NCBI GenBank assembly: GCA_009869945.1
Contig: WIXG01000119.1
Location: forward strand, 1-64,000
From: Mesaphorura yosii
Taxonomy: Eukaryota; Arthropoda; Collembola; Poduromorpha; Tullbergiidae
Length of the DNA: 64,000 nucleotides
Direction: 5' to 3'
A program made the translations under genes and the position numbers. Below the pieces are notes generated by a model, which saw only the letters and a program-made list of their open reading frames with translations, searched no databases and was not told the origin of the DNA. The stretch's first letter is position 1. Every line of letters begins with the position of its first letter. Shown here piece by piece: positions 28,201 to 42,365 of the stretch.

Positions 28201-30819
28201 CTTCTCAAGTCAAGTAACTTAATCAGAGTCGATGAGAAAAGAACAAACAATGATTACCTTTTTCGCCTGAATGATGCTCCTCTGTTCCCCGTGCGCAATT
28301 CAGACCGGAAGAAAATTACAGGGTTCATTGAAGGGGAAAAGCGTGAAAAATTAGATACTTCTTAGAACTAATTAAAGAAATGCGAGAGCATGAGCAGGAG
28401 GATGCGTTCAAAGCTGCGGCGCTGAGAAAACAGACGGCAGACCGACGACCGGTCGTTGTTGATTGTTGCGGCCGTGCCTTAGAAGTTGAAACAAAGTTGC
28501 GCCGTTCCATGAATGCGCGGTGTTTACACGTCGGGCATGGATAATTTGCGACGGAAAAACTAATAAAATCTTTAAATTATAGATCGTGTTAATAGACGTT
28601 CATTTACCAAACAAGCAGGTTCACTTCCTCTCTGTTCTATTGACGCCACCACCGCGCGATGAACAACACAATTTCTACTTCGGTGCTACTTTCATCCACG
28701 AACCAAAGGAGCAAGTCAATCGAACAAGAAGACCGTAATTCATTGTCAAAGTACTTCGTATTTAATAACTTTAGAGGAAAGAATATTTTGAGGGTGGAAG
28801 CCATTATCTGTGAATTTGTTGGTATTTGAAATCAAGAGATTTTACGGTTTGGCTTCTTGTGCACAATAATAAGATGCAACAATGCCAAGCTGCTCTTACT
28901 CTGAGTTCATGTACTTGGAATAGATAGGTATCCAGAGTAATGAGTAATGATTTGAATAATGGCAGTGGATCAAGATAATCTGCAAAGTATACATGAAGCA
29001 TGAATTCATCCACTGCGTGCCAGCGTGCGCAACAACAATGGACGATTGTTTAAAGAGGAAATCATTTGTTGTGCTCAAGCAGAGAAGAGAAGAATGAGAA
29101 TTATCACAAATTGAAGTTGTTGCATTTTTATTAAATATTATTGAATTGGGAAACAGAAGCTGCAGAATATGGTAGTCCAATTAAAGTCTTTATCGGAGGA
29201 TTCAATCAAATCACTTTGTTTGAAGTACGTAAAGCACGCAATGTTTCGCTTCACTTCTAGCTAAATAAATGCATTGAGTATCCATCTGGGGATTCATTAC
29301 CAATTCCTTTCTTTCGTGGTCGTGCCCTACAAATTTTAATATGAGGGTCTGTAAGGAAACGATCAACTCGGCTCCATTTCCCTGAAAAATTCAGTCGGAG
29401 CCAAGACCAGGACCAGATACAAATAAGGCGTATTTGAACTGTCAAAATTAATACGTTTAAGCTCATTTACTAATTCGGAACTAGTTGAGGAACATTAACA
29501 TAACATTATTAAAATGAGTAACGAATACCGGCCCCGGCGAGAAGCAAAAGCAATTTAACGTACGGGTTTCCAGTCCCATTCCAATGGCCGAATCTTTTAC
29601 CAGAAAGGGAACAAGTTTTAGAAAAATGAGTTCGTGTTTAAGTCTTAAACGTATCAACTCGCATGAGGATACTCACGAGAGGTAAAATGGGAAGAAAAGA
29701 GTCTGGCCAAAATGCCATTAATTATAACTTATTAGTAAAGGGTTGGACCGGCCGACCGTGGATTGAAAAATTAAACACAGGATGCTCTTCATTTTATTCT
29801 CAAGACAAAATCTCTGCTTGATTATTGGATGGTACACCATCGTACCAGGTGTAAATGTCAAATTTCACTGTAAAACTGGTTCAGGAAACGATTTCTTATA
29901 GAAAGACGATGACGAAGGCTGCATTAAATGTTTTATCTTTTAGTGCTTCTGCTTGGGCCAAGTCGAGGCCAGTCAAGTCAGGAACTACCGTGCGCCGGGC
30001 AATCATGCGTATCATATTAATAATCATTTTATTGCAGTAATTTCTAATACCATGGCTTAACTTGGTCGCTCACAAATTCAGCCTGCCCGCAGAGGGAAAG
30101 TCATTGTTCATCTCGCTGCTGGTTTATTAAAGAACAATTTATTCAATTCAACAAGACGATTACAAAGGAATTTATTTATAACTGAGTTTGATTGTACGGT
30201 ATTTATTCGACTTCACAGGAACACGAGGAGAAGATGAAATATCAAGATTAAGAGAAGAAGAAGCAAAATTGGTTAATAAAATGACTCTCGGAATCCTTAT
30301 TAAATAACGAACGCAACAATGCCAAGTATTATTGTTGTGATTTGATTGCACGCACAACAGGCTGAGTTAAGATTCACTTTTCCAAGCAGGGGAAATCACG
30401 ATTGCACGAAAGAAAGAAAGAAATTAGACGCGTTCAATGAGTTGGAATTGGAGTCGTTGTTTGACCTGTTGACCCTCATAAACGGTTACTGTTACTCTGC
30501 ACGAGTATCCTGAACACTGAGAAGAGGATTAAAGAGCATCCATCATCAGAAGCCGTTGAGAAACCAATTGCTCCTTTTAATTACATGTCTGCTGTGAGAA
30601 GTCAAACTAGCTGAATTCATAAAATGTGCACGCAAGACGCGACGGAAAATTGCGCCAATACACAGCTTGCGTTGTAGTTAACTAACGCGTTCATGTTCGA
30701 TCCTTCATCGGAAGTCGAGTTCAGACCAATACGGACACCGATACCACCGTGTCACTCGCAACAATGAAAATGTACATCGTTTATAAACTTCTTCTAGACT
30801 CACTCAAGAGGAAGTTCCA

Positions 30820-30825
30820 TTTATT
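30820..30825 (-). terminator. Poly(A) signal of the calpain gene (minus strand)
   Basis: TTTATT on the plus strand reads AATAAA on the minus strand, about 250 bases past the calpain stop codon. Confidence 0.5.
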
Positions 30826-31076
30826 CGAAGTGCTTTCATAAGTACATTCAGGTACCTCATTAAAATTACTTAAATTCGATATCTGCAATTATGGGATGCA
30901 ATTATTCTAGGTGATAACCTAGTTGGATGGAATCCCATCCTTGTCTAATAAGCCAGTGCGCCATTTTAAGTTTGATCCCCAAACTCCGAATATTATGCTT
31001 TTGGCACGTTCTGCTGCATCCTGAAAATGAGATTTACAATTGGATTAACGTTAGAATTAATTTGAGGTTAAGGCAG

Positions 31077-33563
31077 TTAAAAGTACTTGGCCACTGTGTA
31101 TTCCAGCACTTGAATCCGATCTCGGAGTTCTCCAAACAAGTTGTGCAGTTCCACCTTGAAGTTTTGGTAATCCGCGGCGACTTCCGCAAATTCCATGAGC
31201 ATCCTAGTTGCAGCTCTGTTGAAGTTTGCCTCAGTGCCAGCTGTAAGTAAACTCATTGAACAACTCAATTCTTGCTTTGTAAATTTATATTCGTACCGGC
31301 AGAGGTAGTCTTCTTCTTCTCGGAAATGATTCTCAGAACATAATCAGCTTGAAAATTTGGATCCTCGCAATAAGGAATAATACAGTAAGTTCCAGCTGGA
31401 AGCCTGTACCGAAAAACAATCTCCCTCTTTGATTCTCCGTTGTCAGTTTGTTTGCCAATTAATGGCAAATTGCGAAAGTATGCTGGTGTAAATGGTCCCG
31501 GATTGCTTTCAGGATTTTGGATCTGAGCAAAGAAAGACTCGCTTCCACAAAACTCTTCAGCCCATAAAAAGTAAAATCATTGCTTGCGCTTACCCGGAAC
31601 ACATAACATCCAAACTCTGGAACTGGTTTGTTGCGCTTTTCGCAAAGACTTGACAATGGGATGCTACTATTCATCAGTGCAATCAGCATAAAGCACGGCA
31701 ACTTTTCCTCTTCAGGACTTTGCTCCGGTTTATCTGAATAATGTTCCACCTTCACCAAATATTGCGATCTGCGGTCGAACCTCTCTAAAAACGAAAACGA
31801 ACGTTCATGTAATTCAAGTACGTTGAACTGTCACAATACAACAATGCACACCTTTGGTAAATGACCCCATCTTCATTTGGAAGTTTATTCTGTACCAGTT
31901 TTCAGAGTCAGGATCCTCGTCAAGACTGTGTGGACTCAGCGAACAAAGCTGAAGTTTGACAAAATACTTCAAAAAGTCGGAGCTTTCCATCCAAAATTCG
32001 CCGTCGTTTTCAAATTTGAGGTCAAAATTCTTTCTGTCCACCTCCGTCAAAGCGTCCCATTCCTTCGATCTAAATGGAACCGCATGATTAAGATTATGAC
32101 TTGAGTTAACCTGAGACGACCCTCGTGTTTCTCACCTATCTGACCACGCGCCATTCCATTCGATATTTCCACCCCACGGGTTTCTCACACGAAACAGTCG
32201 CACCGATTTACCATTCAATTGAAATTCTTTTAGACCTGTGATTGAGAAAGCGTGATCTGCAACCAATCCAACTTCTTCTATGTCCTCAGCTTCGCCAGTT
32301 CCGGCAGCAATGATTGAATTCCTCTGTTTGGACCACATAAGAATATCGAATAAATCTTCAGGAGCTTTGCCCGGTGTCAAATCAAATTCTTCTGAAATTC
32401 CTCCAGTGAAATCCTCCATTGCTTCCATTGGCTCTCCAGATTCAATGTTATCATACGATCCGTACAGCCTGCAGCAGGAGTATTCAACTACAGGAACAGA
32501 AATGATAAGATGGTGACTGCAATGAACTCACTTTGCGTAAGCCTTTTCTACCAGGGCCACCCAAAACAGAAAAGTGTCGCTCGTATATCTGGCGAATATA
32601 AGAGTATGTTTGTTCTTCTTTTCGTTCCAAATGCATGGAAGACGGTCGTCTATTATGATGTTCATCAAATGTTAACCAGAAAATCGCATGATGTACTTAA
32701 CAAATGCATTTCAGATTACCTACTGTAACATCAATCCAGTATCCTCGATTCCAAAATCTAAGACGTAAAAGGGAGCATCATCAAAAGTTCAAATGACAGG
32801 AACCTTCATTCTTCATACGAACCTAAAATGAAATGCGCCGCAGTACTTTTCCTCGTCGAAAGTGTTATCAAGCGGACATAGAATTTCAGCCAACTGGGGA
32901 ACCAAGCTCGCATTGGCCAAAGAAGCCAAGAACCAACAATCTCCTGAAAATTGCAAGTCCAAATAAAAAAAACAATGTTTGAGAGTGACATTGTGTCTGA
33001 ATCAACTAGCACGCCTGCCTCAGAATGGTCAGATTCGACACTATTTTCGGAAATGATGTCATCCTCCGTAAACCGTAGTAATAAACCAACTTACCGAGAT
33101 AGCCTTGCTTCACATCAAACCGATTCAAGATCCCACCAACGCCGCTTTTGCCCAGTCCCCTGAAGCGGGCTTTGCCTACATCTCCAAGAATTTCCTGGTA
33201 ATCCAATACCACTCCGTTTTACTTTCGCATTTACAGTTGATTAACTTGAGGAAACAGTTCACCTGTGGCCGCAGCCAAACTACTTTGTCAAGGTCGACTT
33301 TTCCTTCTTGAATCGCTCCAGTCATTCCAATGGATTCCTTCGCAGGAGGAAATTCGATGTCCTCGAAGAGCTTCTTCGTTTGCAGGCATCGTGTCTTGAT
33401 ATCGTCAAACGTGTGCGGATACTTGATGAAGCGCTGTGCATGTCCAGACTCCTTCTCTCCAAACTACCGTTCAATCCTCAAATTATAGCGCAAATTAACC
33501 TGATCCATCAAATTCAGATGTTTTTACCAAATAGATTGTTTTCAGTCCGAATTTGTAGGGCAT
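31077..33563 (-). CDS. Calpain-type cysteine protease without a penta-EF-hand domain
   Basis: Predicted 581-residue cytosolic, calcium-regulated protease. Eleven minus-strand exons, in order of translation: 33563-33528, 33463-33263, 33194-33095, 32943-32823, 32757-32720, 32649-32532, 32468-32136, 32069-31852, 31784-31594, 31522-31297, 31240-31077. All splice joints keep frame. The protease core reads RFDVKQGYLGDCWFLAS (catalytic Cys about 115), IDVTVDDRLP, MEDFTGG, DHAFSITG (His about 277) and RNPWGGNIEWNGAWSD (Asn about 301). A C2-like/domain III region follows (about 330-527; QYLVKVEH, FRYRLPAGTYCIIP, ADYVLRIISEKK). The penta-EF-hand domain of classical calpains is absent. The last exon instead gives a 54-residue helical, charged tail ending in a clean stop. 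The intact triad argues for an active enzyme. Start MPYKFG is the first ATG before the calpain N-terminal region. Confidence 0.88.
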
Positions 33564-36500
33564 TTTGAGGCGTGATTCCTACGCTTTGCTCTCACTGATT
33601 GACATGTATAGAAATGTAGCGGAAAATCGCAATCACTCTCAAGAGTTCAAGGATACTGGATACTTTCAAAGCCACTCAGGCAGCGCCTTCGCAACGTATG
33701 GACACTACAGAAATACTGAGGGACATTTCTTGAACTCTTAACCGGGATGAGAACGCGATTAGGCGCCCTAAACCGCAGGCATGTTGTAGATTTGTGGTTC
33801 CGAGGTTGCCGTAATGACTTCATTGCATAATTGTGATACTGTGATAGGGTTATGCAATCGCCAAACCGCCATTTGATTAGGACCTGTTTCAAGTTCAAGG
33901 CAAGGGTGATGATATTCCAGGTTTAGATTAATTTTTGTTGTGCTGCCTGGTGAAGAAGTGAAACAGAGTGAAGGTAACAACTCTACACATTCATTCCGGT
34001 TTCTCGAGGATCTGCGTTGAGTCCATCTATGCATTTCAATGCAACATTTTTCACGTCCGGCCATGGCATTTTGTGCCATGAAAGCAGGTTCTCTCCAAGC
34101 GTGTGCATTATTCGTGGACGACTTTGTTAAAGATTCTTTAGGAATCAAATGCCTGTTTTCTTCTTTGCTGCTCTGCGCAGCGGAATCATGCAAACCACCT
34201 TGCTTGACCTCCGACTCCAATGCATGCTATTTCTGGCCATCAACCCTGTCTAAAGTTCACAACTTTTATCGTGTTGCCCTGCACCGTGCACGAGGCTTCA
34301 ATTTATTTCCACAAATAAATTACAGCGTGAGTCAGCCCAAATTTTCTTCCTGCCAGGACTCAATATCACTGCCAGCAGATAATCCCAGCTTAACATTAAA
34401 ATGCGAGAAGAATGTACGCAAATAAAACATAAATTAATCTTAATGAAAGTGAAATGTTGAGGCAAGCTTTGTTTTGTCGTCTCACAGTTGCTTTGACTTG
34501 TCCCTCCAGTTGATTTGTTCTTTACGCCAAATTGTGTGTCTTTGAGTAATTATTGCTGCTGCGCTACGAATTGAAATTCAGCCAAGATAAGAAAGGTCTA
34601 AACATCAGTTAAATAGCAAATTAATACTACCAAAACCTCAGTCTGGGAACACAGCACACGAGCAGAAGGCAAGACGTCCAAGTTCGCATGTTTTCTGTCA
34701 AAATCTGATCCCAGTTGAATTAATACACGAGCAAGACTTTGAACATAACATAATTTGCTGCTGTTTAGCCAGTTCGTTGGTTTAGAAAGTTCATTACCGT
34801 TTGGTTTACATGCTCTGCAGCCTTGCAGTTACAGTCCATTGCTCTCCCACTTGAGTACATTCTGGAACAAGTCCGTATTCAGGGGACGTATATTCTTCGC
34901 ATTCAAATACCTCCTCAACCAAAAATTCGAGAATTATCAGCTACAACTATTTTTATAGCTGTCGGTTTCGCATCTGCTTTTAATTCCTACAAATTACAGC
35001 TGCTGGGAGGTCTACGAATGCCACTGCCACCGACTTTGTGAAGTGCAGATTGTTTATGGTGGGCCGAGGCGTTGAATTCGTGGATAAAAACCAAGCATTT
35101 ATGTTTCGACTGTGGTCATTCTCTTTTCAATAATTTTATTCTCTCTTATTTGTTTTTGCATTCAATGCGTATGTACAATCTTGCTAATTCAGTTGTCAAA
35201 ATGTCGTTGCAGGAATTCAATCGTTCGATGACTTTTCTTATGACTTAGCAACATTTGTTTTATTTACCCAGTAATTCATAACCGCCCTTTTTATGACGTG
35301 CAAACTGTCGTTGCACTCGTACCGGCTTCTTTGCCTCAATATTTCAATATGACAATTAAGAAAAATATTAGTTGGCACGTTCCACCAAAAAGAATGCGAG
35401 TCATCGAGATCGCCAGCTGAACTTTTACAAGGCTTCGCAGCTGAATGCGTCGATTTAATTTCTAGAGTTATGGAACACCACCATAAAGTTCGCATAAAAT
35501 GTGATTTATGTGCGTGTTACAGATTTTGTCGCCTGTGTTGCGTGTATCGTGTACTATTTCGAGAAGTAGCCATTACTAAATCATTTTTGGTGTCTCTGAG
35601 AATGAAAAACCAATCTACGAAGACGTTTAAAAGTGTATTCAGGAAATAAAGCCCGATGTCTATCGCATCGTCGCATGATCAATATTGGTGTCACAGATGT
35701 GGGTGGTATGCCATCACTGCACTGCACTGTGGCATGGCAGTTGAGTAGGTTATGCACATTTATCTCTGATAATTTTTTGCAGAAACAGAAAAATAATTTA
35801 TTACCTTTCAGTGGCTTGTAGATCATGTTGACTCCACTGACTCGTGCTTCAGCCACAACTCAAGATGCAAAATGGTACAGCACGCCAAAATGCGCGCAAT
35901 CCAGAAATAACTGCAGACAAGAAAAATAAGAACATTTACGAAGGTGTGAAAGGTGTATTGCACTTTGCCTTACATACCAACTAGAGTCTGCGTTGGAATC
36001 TAGGTTTCATTTTTTGCGATTTTCGCGTCTTTTGAGTAAATAAATCTCACTTATTTTTAACCCATCACACTTTACCTGCAAACCAGTGAAACATGCAAAA
36101 CAAGGTAATTAAAAGCACAGGCCGTTCCACGCGTATTCAGGTTCGTAGTTCAAGGTAAAGAGAGTTAGTAAATTAAGACAAAATTCGCAGAAGCGTCTAT
36201 GAAAAAGAGGCACATTGCGAGCAGAAATATTTCTAAATAACACCCAGCGGGTTTGATCATAAATTCCACCACGGGCGGCTAAAATTCATAAACTCTGCCC
36301 ATACATTCCAGTCCGAGAAAGTAAGCAACGACTGCCATAAGTGGCCAATTGAACGTGTTGAAGAATTAAGCGCGTACTGCAGTTCGCCTTCGTGCCCATT
36401 CTGCATTTAACCGGCGACAACCCTGTAAATTAACGGAAAATTTCGGGGTCTATTACGTTTAACCTGAGCAAATGTTAGCACAAGAAGAAAACTTCAGCTT

Positions 36501-39500
36501 TTCAAAGAATTTTTCAGCTTTCAATTATTTCAACGCTTGATCATTCAAATGGAATTTCTCCAGAGAGGTAATTAAATTGTTATTGTAGTGGGCTGGTAGT
36601 TCTCTTAAAAGATATGAGTATACGATGGCAGCATGCCATTCCCGTTACGAAGCTTGTCGCATAACTCTGAGCCGAAATAAATATTTCGCTCTTGATCCAG
36701 TACGTAGGTCAGGTATGCATCGTCATAACAGATTACAAGCAAGACTCTGTTGCCTTTGTGCAGCTATTTATACGCTCAAATTAAGAATACGTAATGTCTT
36801 GTCACGGACCATTAAACTGATCTTCACTTGAGATAACTCGAACAATTTCTCATTATTATCATTCCAACGTGCACTACGATTGTACTTCTGCCGTCTGACG
36901 AATTATGCTCGAAAAATCTCCAAGCCACGCATTTTGGAAGTATGTCGCCATCATTGTCAAGATAAGCATGAAATAGTGAATTCTTGCAAAAATTCTCTGT
37001 CTACTCGACCGTGAATGTCTATGTCACAAAAGTTCCATAGCTCGGCTCAATGTCAAAAGGGAGGCGCAGAACGAAATAACTCGAGCGTATTCTGATTAAT
37101 TGGTGTTCCACGACACTTTCGTCTTGGCCTATCATCAGCCTATATCTGTAAAGTACAAATTGGCGATAAGACATCACGGATTTATTGAATTTATCAATTG
37201 TTATGATCTAATTACGCATTGAAAACGGTATCTAATACGAGCTCGATTAGACAATAACAAAGCGACACCCACGACGTCTAAGAATAGACTATTTTCGCAA
37301 TGTCTGTGGAGTAATGGTTTCGAATAACACGAAGAAGGAGAGACGATCACGATTTGACAAAATCACTTACCGAGAAAACATCGCCACTTATATTACGACA
37401 TCGTGTAATGCGATAGGCGTATAAATGGAAGTGCAGCTGTTGTTTTGTGCGCACTCTGCTATTAAGAACTACAGGCGTACGTGATCAATGCCAAATGCCA
37501 AGTAAACTCCGAGTCTGACTTTGCTCCGAGAATTCATTGTCTCTGCCACAGGTGTTTTATGACTCGAATGCCCTGTACTTCGAATGCATATAATTGCTGC
37601 GCGCTGTCAACCAGAAGCCTTCTTTTGTTTACTTTTCCGCATTCGGTTTTAGGATAATACAAGCCATATTCTGGCAATTCTGTTTGTGCATCTGCATTCT
37701 TTCACTGACTCACACCGTGAAATATGGATTCGATTACAATCGGTTAGACTCTGTCTGTTGGCTGCACTGCGAATTGTTTAATTTAGTAAACTTGCCAATT
37801 GAAAGAATCTCAAAGGCAAGGTTAGCACGATCGATTCACTAGACTTGTTATTATTGTTATTATTGTGGGCATGTTTGCACGAGGCAAACGTACTTTGAAC
37901 TTCCTGATTCGCGCAATATATTTTTCTCTAATGAATGGTCTGTTGTTTTGTCTATTATTAACATGCAAGATCATAACCAACTGAATGTAAATATCCTATA
38001 AAATATTAGTCTGGCCGTTGCCGTCTCGTTTAAACTGAGAGCTATGGAAAGAACGAACTGTATTTGATACCAACACAAGTTTCGGTATGTTGCTTTCAAA
38101 CCTGGAAATATAAATGTGAATAACAACTTTGAGAAATGGCGTCATTCAGTTCACATGTCTTAAAGTTGCGTATTCACTGTGGTCAGTTTTTTGCGTCGTG
38201 TCGAAAACTTTCGCGTGTGAACCCGCAAATTTCATTACAAAATGTTAATGAGAACTTTAACTTTTCCAATGAAAACGCAAGCAGTAAATAATCAAAAGTG
38301 CGGTACGCATCTGAAATCGGTAAACATGCCGCTTTTGGTGCGGCTTTCTCCTCACATGTTTTACAACTTTCCGGAAGTAAAGTGCGCGGCCAGCACAAAA
38401 ACAAAGTAGATGCTTGTTTATACCGCAAGAGTTCCTGGACCCGGACTCGACTGCGTAAGAAGGGCACGTGAGTCCAACGACGATAGTTAAATACGCGAAG
38501 AATTTGGTGGCGAACAAACATCAAGGCTGAGTCCTGTCGCCTATTTCCGTCAAAGTATTTGCCGTTGTCAGACAGAGCTTTATCTTTCTTCTCCACGTGC
38601 ACTCTGAATAAATTCCATTCTATTCCAAATTATAATGACATAACACGAGTCCCAAGATGAATGGCTCTCTAGTTTTAATCTCAAGAATTATTAATATACA
38701 ACGATAGCAAAGCAATGCATGCCAAGCAGAAATATGCTGACACATGCCACGCGGGCAGACAAGTGAAATCTCGAGAGAACATGAATAAATCATCACGGAG
38801 CACATTGCATTGCGCAAGATCTTATCTTGACCTCTTCAACAGTTTCCAAGTACAGTACTCCAATTCAAGAATGTCTGTGTCAATGCTGTGCAAGTTGTAA
38901 GCGATACTTGAATTATTTTTAATCGGGTGTTATTTTAACATTGATTATCGAGACAAGGGGAAGGGGAGGGACAAAATTTGACGGGATTCAGTTCAGAGTT
39001 AAAATAATAATCCTTCATCAATCAGATCGATTGCATTGGGAATTCAAACGCCGTAATGCGTCACGAGCGCTTCAAAGTGCTCCAAAAATAGTGCGCGAAG
39101 AATGGAAACAGTTGTTGGACAAAAATATGCCAATTTTTAACACTGCCGGAATACTCCGATAAATAACTTGACATTCGCATTCCAAGCGAAATTTTTGGCG
39201 TGGTTTTGTTGCGTAATTCTACAGGCGAAAAACGCCTTACGAAGATCAGACTATTGTCTTTGTCCAAAACGTGTTGTTTGGGTCCTCTCCGAGGCCGACT
39301 CTAATCTCCCTCCCCATTAATTTCTCCAATAATCTCATCTCATAATTCGTATCAAATTCCAAAGAGGAAGACGCGACACGAGTGCGAGAGACAATAGTCT
39401 CACCTTGAATGTTTTTGCCCTTCGTTTGGCTTTGGCGTATGGTGTGGTGAGTGTGATTTAATGAATACGATTAGCACGGGCTTGTGTTGTGCACGACAAA

Positions 39501-42144
39501 AATATCCGAATATCCGCGTGGGTCCGCTCGTACACGTATTCGAATGTACACAAAAAAAATTTAGACGTGTTTCAGGTTTCCGGGTGGTGATTTAATTGCT
39601 GGACCATGTAATTTGTGAATTTATGGTATTATTGTTGAATCTAAGCCCAGAACTAATTTTGTCGTGCACTTTTTCTAACGTGGAGCGTCACCGTTTTCCG
39701 TGTATCAAATGTAAACAAAAATAGAATGTTCGCATGCAAGTGCAGTCTGTGCGAGTCTATTTTTACGCTCGCAGCATTCGGTCGCCAGCTCATCTTGAAT
39801 TCGTGATTCGAATAATTCTCAATAAGAGTTATTGTATGAAAACAAATCATAGCAAGAACGCCGTCGCATCAATCTTGCAAAGAAATGTCTTCATTCATGT
39901 CATTATCCGCCTTCCCCACGTGCGGGCAGTTTGGAGCCTTCTTCCGTCACACTTCACAGACCCGCAAGCAAATTAGTCTGGCTGACGTATTTGTAATTTC
40001 GATGCCCGCCAAAGTGTGCCGAGCCGAACAAATCTGTACGGAGTGCTTGAAAAGAAGAATGATTTTGCGGAAACAGTCTCGAATGTAGGACAATCTTTTT
40101 CTCGATAAAACTGTCAATTCTAAACTTCTATTCTTATTCCCTTATTTACTCAACCGAATTCTTGAGTCCCAAGTAAGACAATTATCGGAAGACAATACGC
40201 CGAAGCTTGCGGGCTTGTGGCTAGACACATTTCTCAATCTCGATCGCATTGTCCTAGTTTCATGAGGAAAAGCCGCAAAACAAGGAACCAGGAAGCCAAT
40301 TGAAAGTGAAACGAGTGGAAAACTTTTTGGGAGGGCATGTATGAAAAAATTGTGAAATTTACGATTTTCTTCAACTATTGTGACAAAAATAAGTTTCGCC
40401 GATTATTATTATGGAGCCTTGCGGTTTTATTCTGAGGATTCTAGGACAAAGTCGTAAATTTTGCTGAGTAGAAATTTATTCGACGACGCAAGTCTTTCGC
40501 ACTAGATTCGCGATTATTGCGTATTTCTATTGCGATTGAGATTTCGAAGTTTCCAGGATTCGCTTCGCTAATTAGCTTATTTGTAAGTCGCAGTTTGAGT
40601 CTTGTCCGACAGTCAAGGTTTCAGCTTTTAAATTTATGTTCAAAAATTTTGATTGATTGAAGCCAAATGTAAATATTGTTTTGCGAACTTTGCTCACAGA
40701 AGATTCTCGTGACTTGTGGCTTTTGGACTCCCGCAGAGTTTGTGTACTCCATCATGACATTTGATATTTTTATATCACTTGGAGCAATCCCATTAGAGTT
40801 CCATAAAATTGTTGACTTCATAAATGCCCTCTAATCTTCTAAGAGGCACGCAATTTTTAATGACTTCAATCCAAAAATACTTTTGTGGAGTGGAAAATCT
40901 AGTCATGTACTGCCTCCTGTCAAAATTGTGAAAATGTCAATGTCAACAGCATATCGCGCTATCGAATAAATTCATCGCATCTTCGCATCGCTCTGTTTAT
41001 ATTGTCCCACTACACTTCATAAGAATTCTGGCTGCTGGCACAATAACCATTATCCAGCAATTCTATTTTTGATGTCGCATGAAACTTCAGCCAATTTTTA
41101 TTAATATGTCCTAATCTTGACAGAGACTTGTTGTATTACAAGCGGAATCAACACCCGAGACTCCTTAATTCGTCTCAGACGAGTCTCGCGCTTTGGAACT
41201 TTTAAATTATGTCTTTCATCCGTTGCTTAATCCTTTGCGTATGATTTGATGCAGATTTCCGCAAATAAATCCCGTTAAAAGGTTCTATTTTAAGGCTCAA
41301 CAAGTATAGTACTCTTGGATTTATGAAAAACTGGAAAGGAAAACATTACTAAATACATCTGGTTGAAATTTCATAAGCGTAAACTTCATTTCATTTTTCA
41401 ATAACAGGCTCCTACGGCCACGGCGCACATGATCAATATTTTCATTATTAGAATATCGAACTCGAGGAATGAATGAGACGCATGTTTATGAGGAAAGCCT
41501 GTCTGCCCGGGGCAGAGGCATGCTCCGCCAAGAAAAAGAACACATCTGAACCATGTAAAAACAACCGTAAAATTAGAGCTGAGTGATAACAATAGTCTCG
41601 AGCTTTGTTTTGTGATTTTATTTGGCAAATCCTCTAAAACATGATTGTCCCAGACGAATAAAAAATAATTTCTCGAATGTTTCCAACCAAAATGTTTCTG
41701 ACTCGTTTCTTTCAATTCGGATTTTTTTCAAGACATTTTTTGGCGTCAGCTGAAATATTATGCTAGGACAAGTCCGTCTCGACCGAGACACAGAGGGAGG
41801 GAGAGGTGAGTTGATTCTATGCACCAGATACAATCTGAATCTGCTATCCGAAACCATCACGCCAACGGAATTCCTTACTCGTGTAATATCTCACACTTGA
41901 GCTAGTGTCTTTATGTACGTTCTTCCTTCGCTTCCCATTCTTTCACACGTATGAGAACTTAGAACGATGCGCACGCCAGTGGCGCGTCTAGCTTTCTTTG
42001 TCATTATCTTTATTTCATAGCTTGTACTACCCTAACTGCTCTGGCTCGTTTGGAGGATTGTGTCCAAACCCCATAAACAACATTATCACTTGTACATTTC
42101 TTTATCTGTACATTAGATCGCAATGTCGCTTTGGGGCAGGATCG
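33564..42144. other. 8.6-kb stretch without a supported gene
   Basis: Contains a 150-codon minus-strand frame (33768-34220) just upstream of calpain and a 139-codon minus-strand frame (38183-38602). Neither shows a domain, neighbouring splice-compatible exon or homologue I recognise. A TATAAATG word sits at 37420 without a good initiator or gene behind it. The calpain promoter must lie near the left edge; no TATA box was seen there. Confidence 0.45.
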
Positions 42145-42184
42145 TATAAAAGGAGCCGAGCCCCAATATTGAGCCGCATTCAGC
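42145..42184 (+). promoter_or_regulatory. TATA box and start region of troponin-C-like gene 1
   Basis: TATAAAAG at 42145-42152, with GCATTCAGC about 33-37 bases downstream as the likely start. It lies about 190 bases before the ATG, in the same arrangement as the promoters of the sister genes. Confidence 0.65.
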
Positions 42185-42365
42185 AGCAAGACTGCAATTA
42201 GTCAACAATCAGTTCAGTAAACAGAAGGAATTCTTTTGCGAGGTACAAGTGATCAAAGTTCCGAAGATCGTTGCGACTCTTTCATAGCGTTCAAGATTCA
42301 GGCTAAACTCTAAAAAGTTGTGACTCTTCAGGTTGATTAGCGGCAGAAGATTTAAAAGCCAGAAA

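Larger units (their letters stand above)
10522..31076. other. 20-kb stretch without a recognisable gene
   Basis: All open frames here are short (under about 175 codons), mostly have antisense partners of similar length, and show no domain pattern. The sequence is AT-rich, with many TAATTA/ATTAAT words and short A/T-rich trinucleotide runs (for example near 11.75 and 25.93 kb), but no long tandem repeat or transposon protein. AACAATG occurs at least 16 times on the plus strand and about four times on the minus strand. One good core promoter (TATAAATA plus TCATTT) is at 19251. It may be a regulatory region or a very long intron/5' region of an unseen gene; both are inference. Confidence 0.5.

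Noticed and set aside
33768-34220. 150-codon minus-strand frame just upstream of calpain
   Set aside because: No domain, no splice link to the calpain start (which is complete at MPYKFG), and overlapping open frames on the other strand; length is possible by chance.
37420-37427. TATAAATG word
   Set aside because: No initiator at the right distance and no gene downstream.
38941-39162. 73-codon plus-strand frame ending in MPIFNTAGILR
   Set aside because: Non-ATG start, equally open antisense frame and no known similarity.
41415-41459. Minus-strand MKILIMCAVA start that resembles a secretion signal exon followed by GTAGGA
   Set aside because: No downstream exon continuing the frame was found and the donor is weak.
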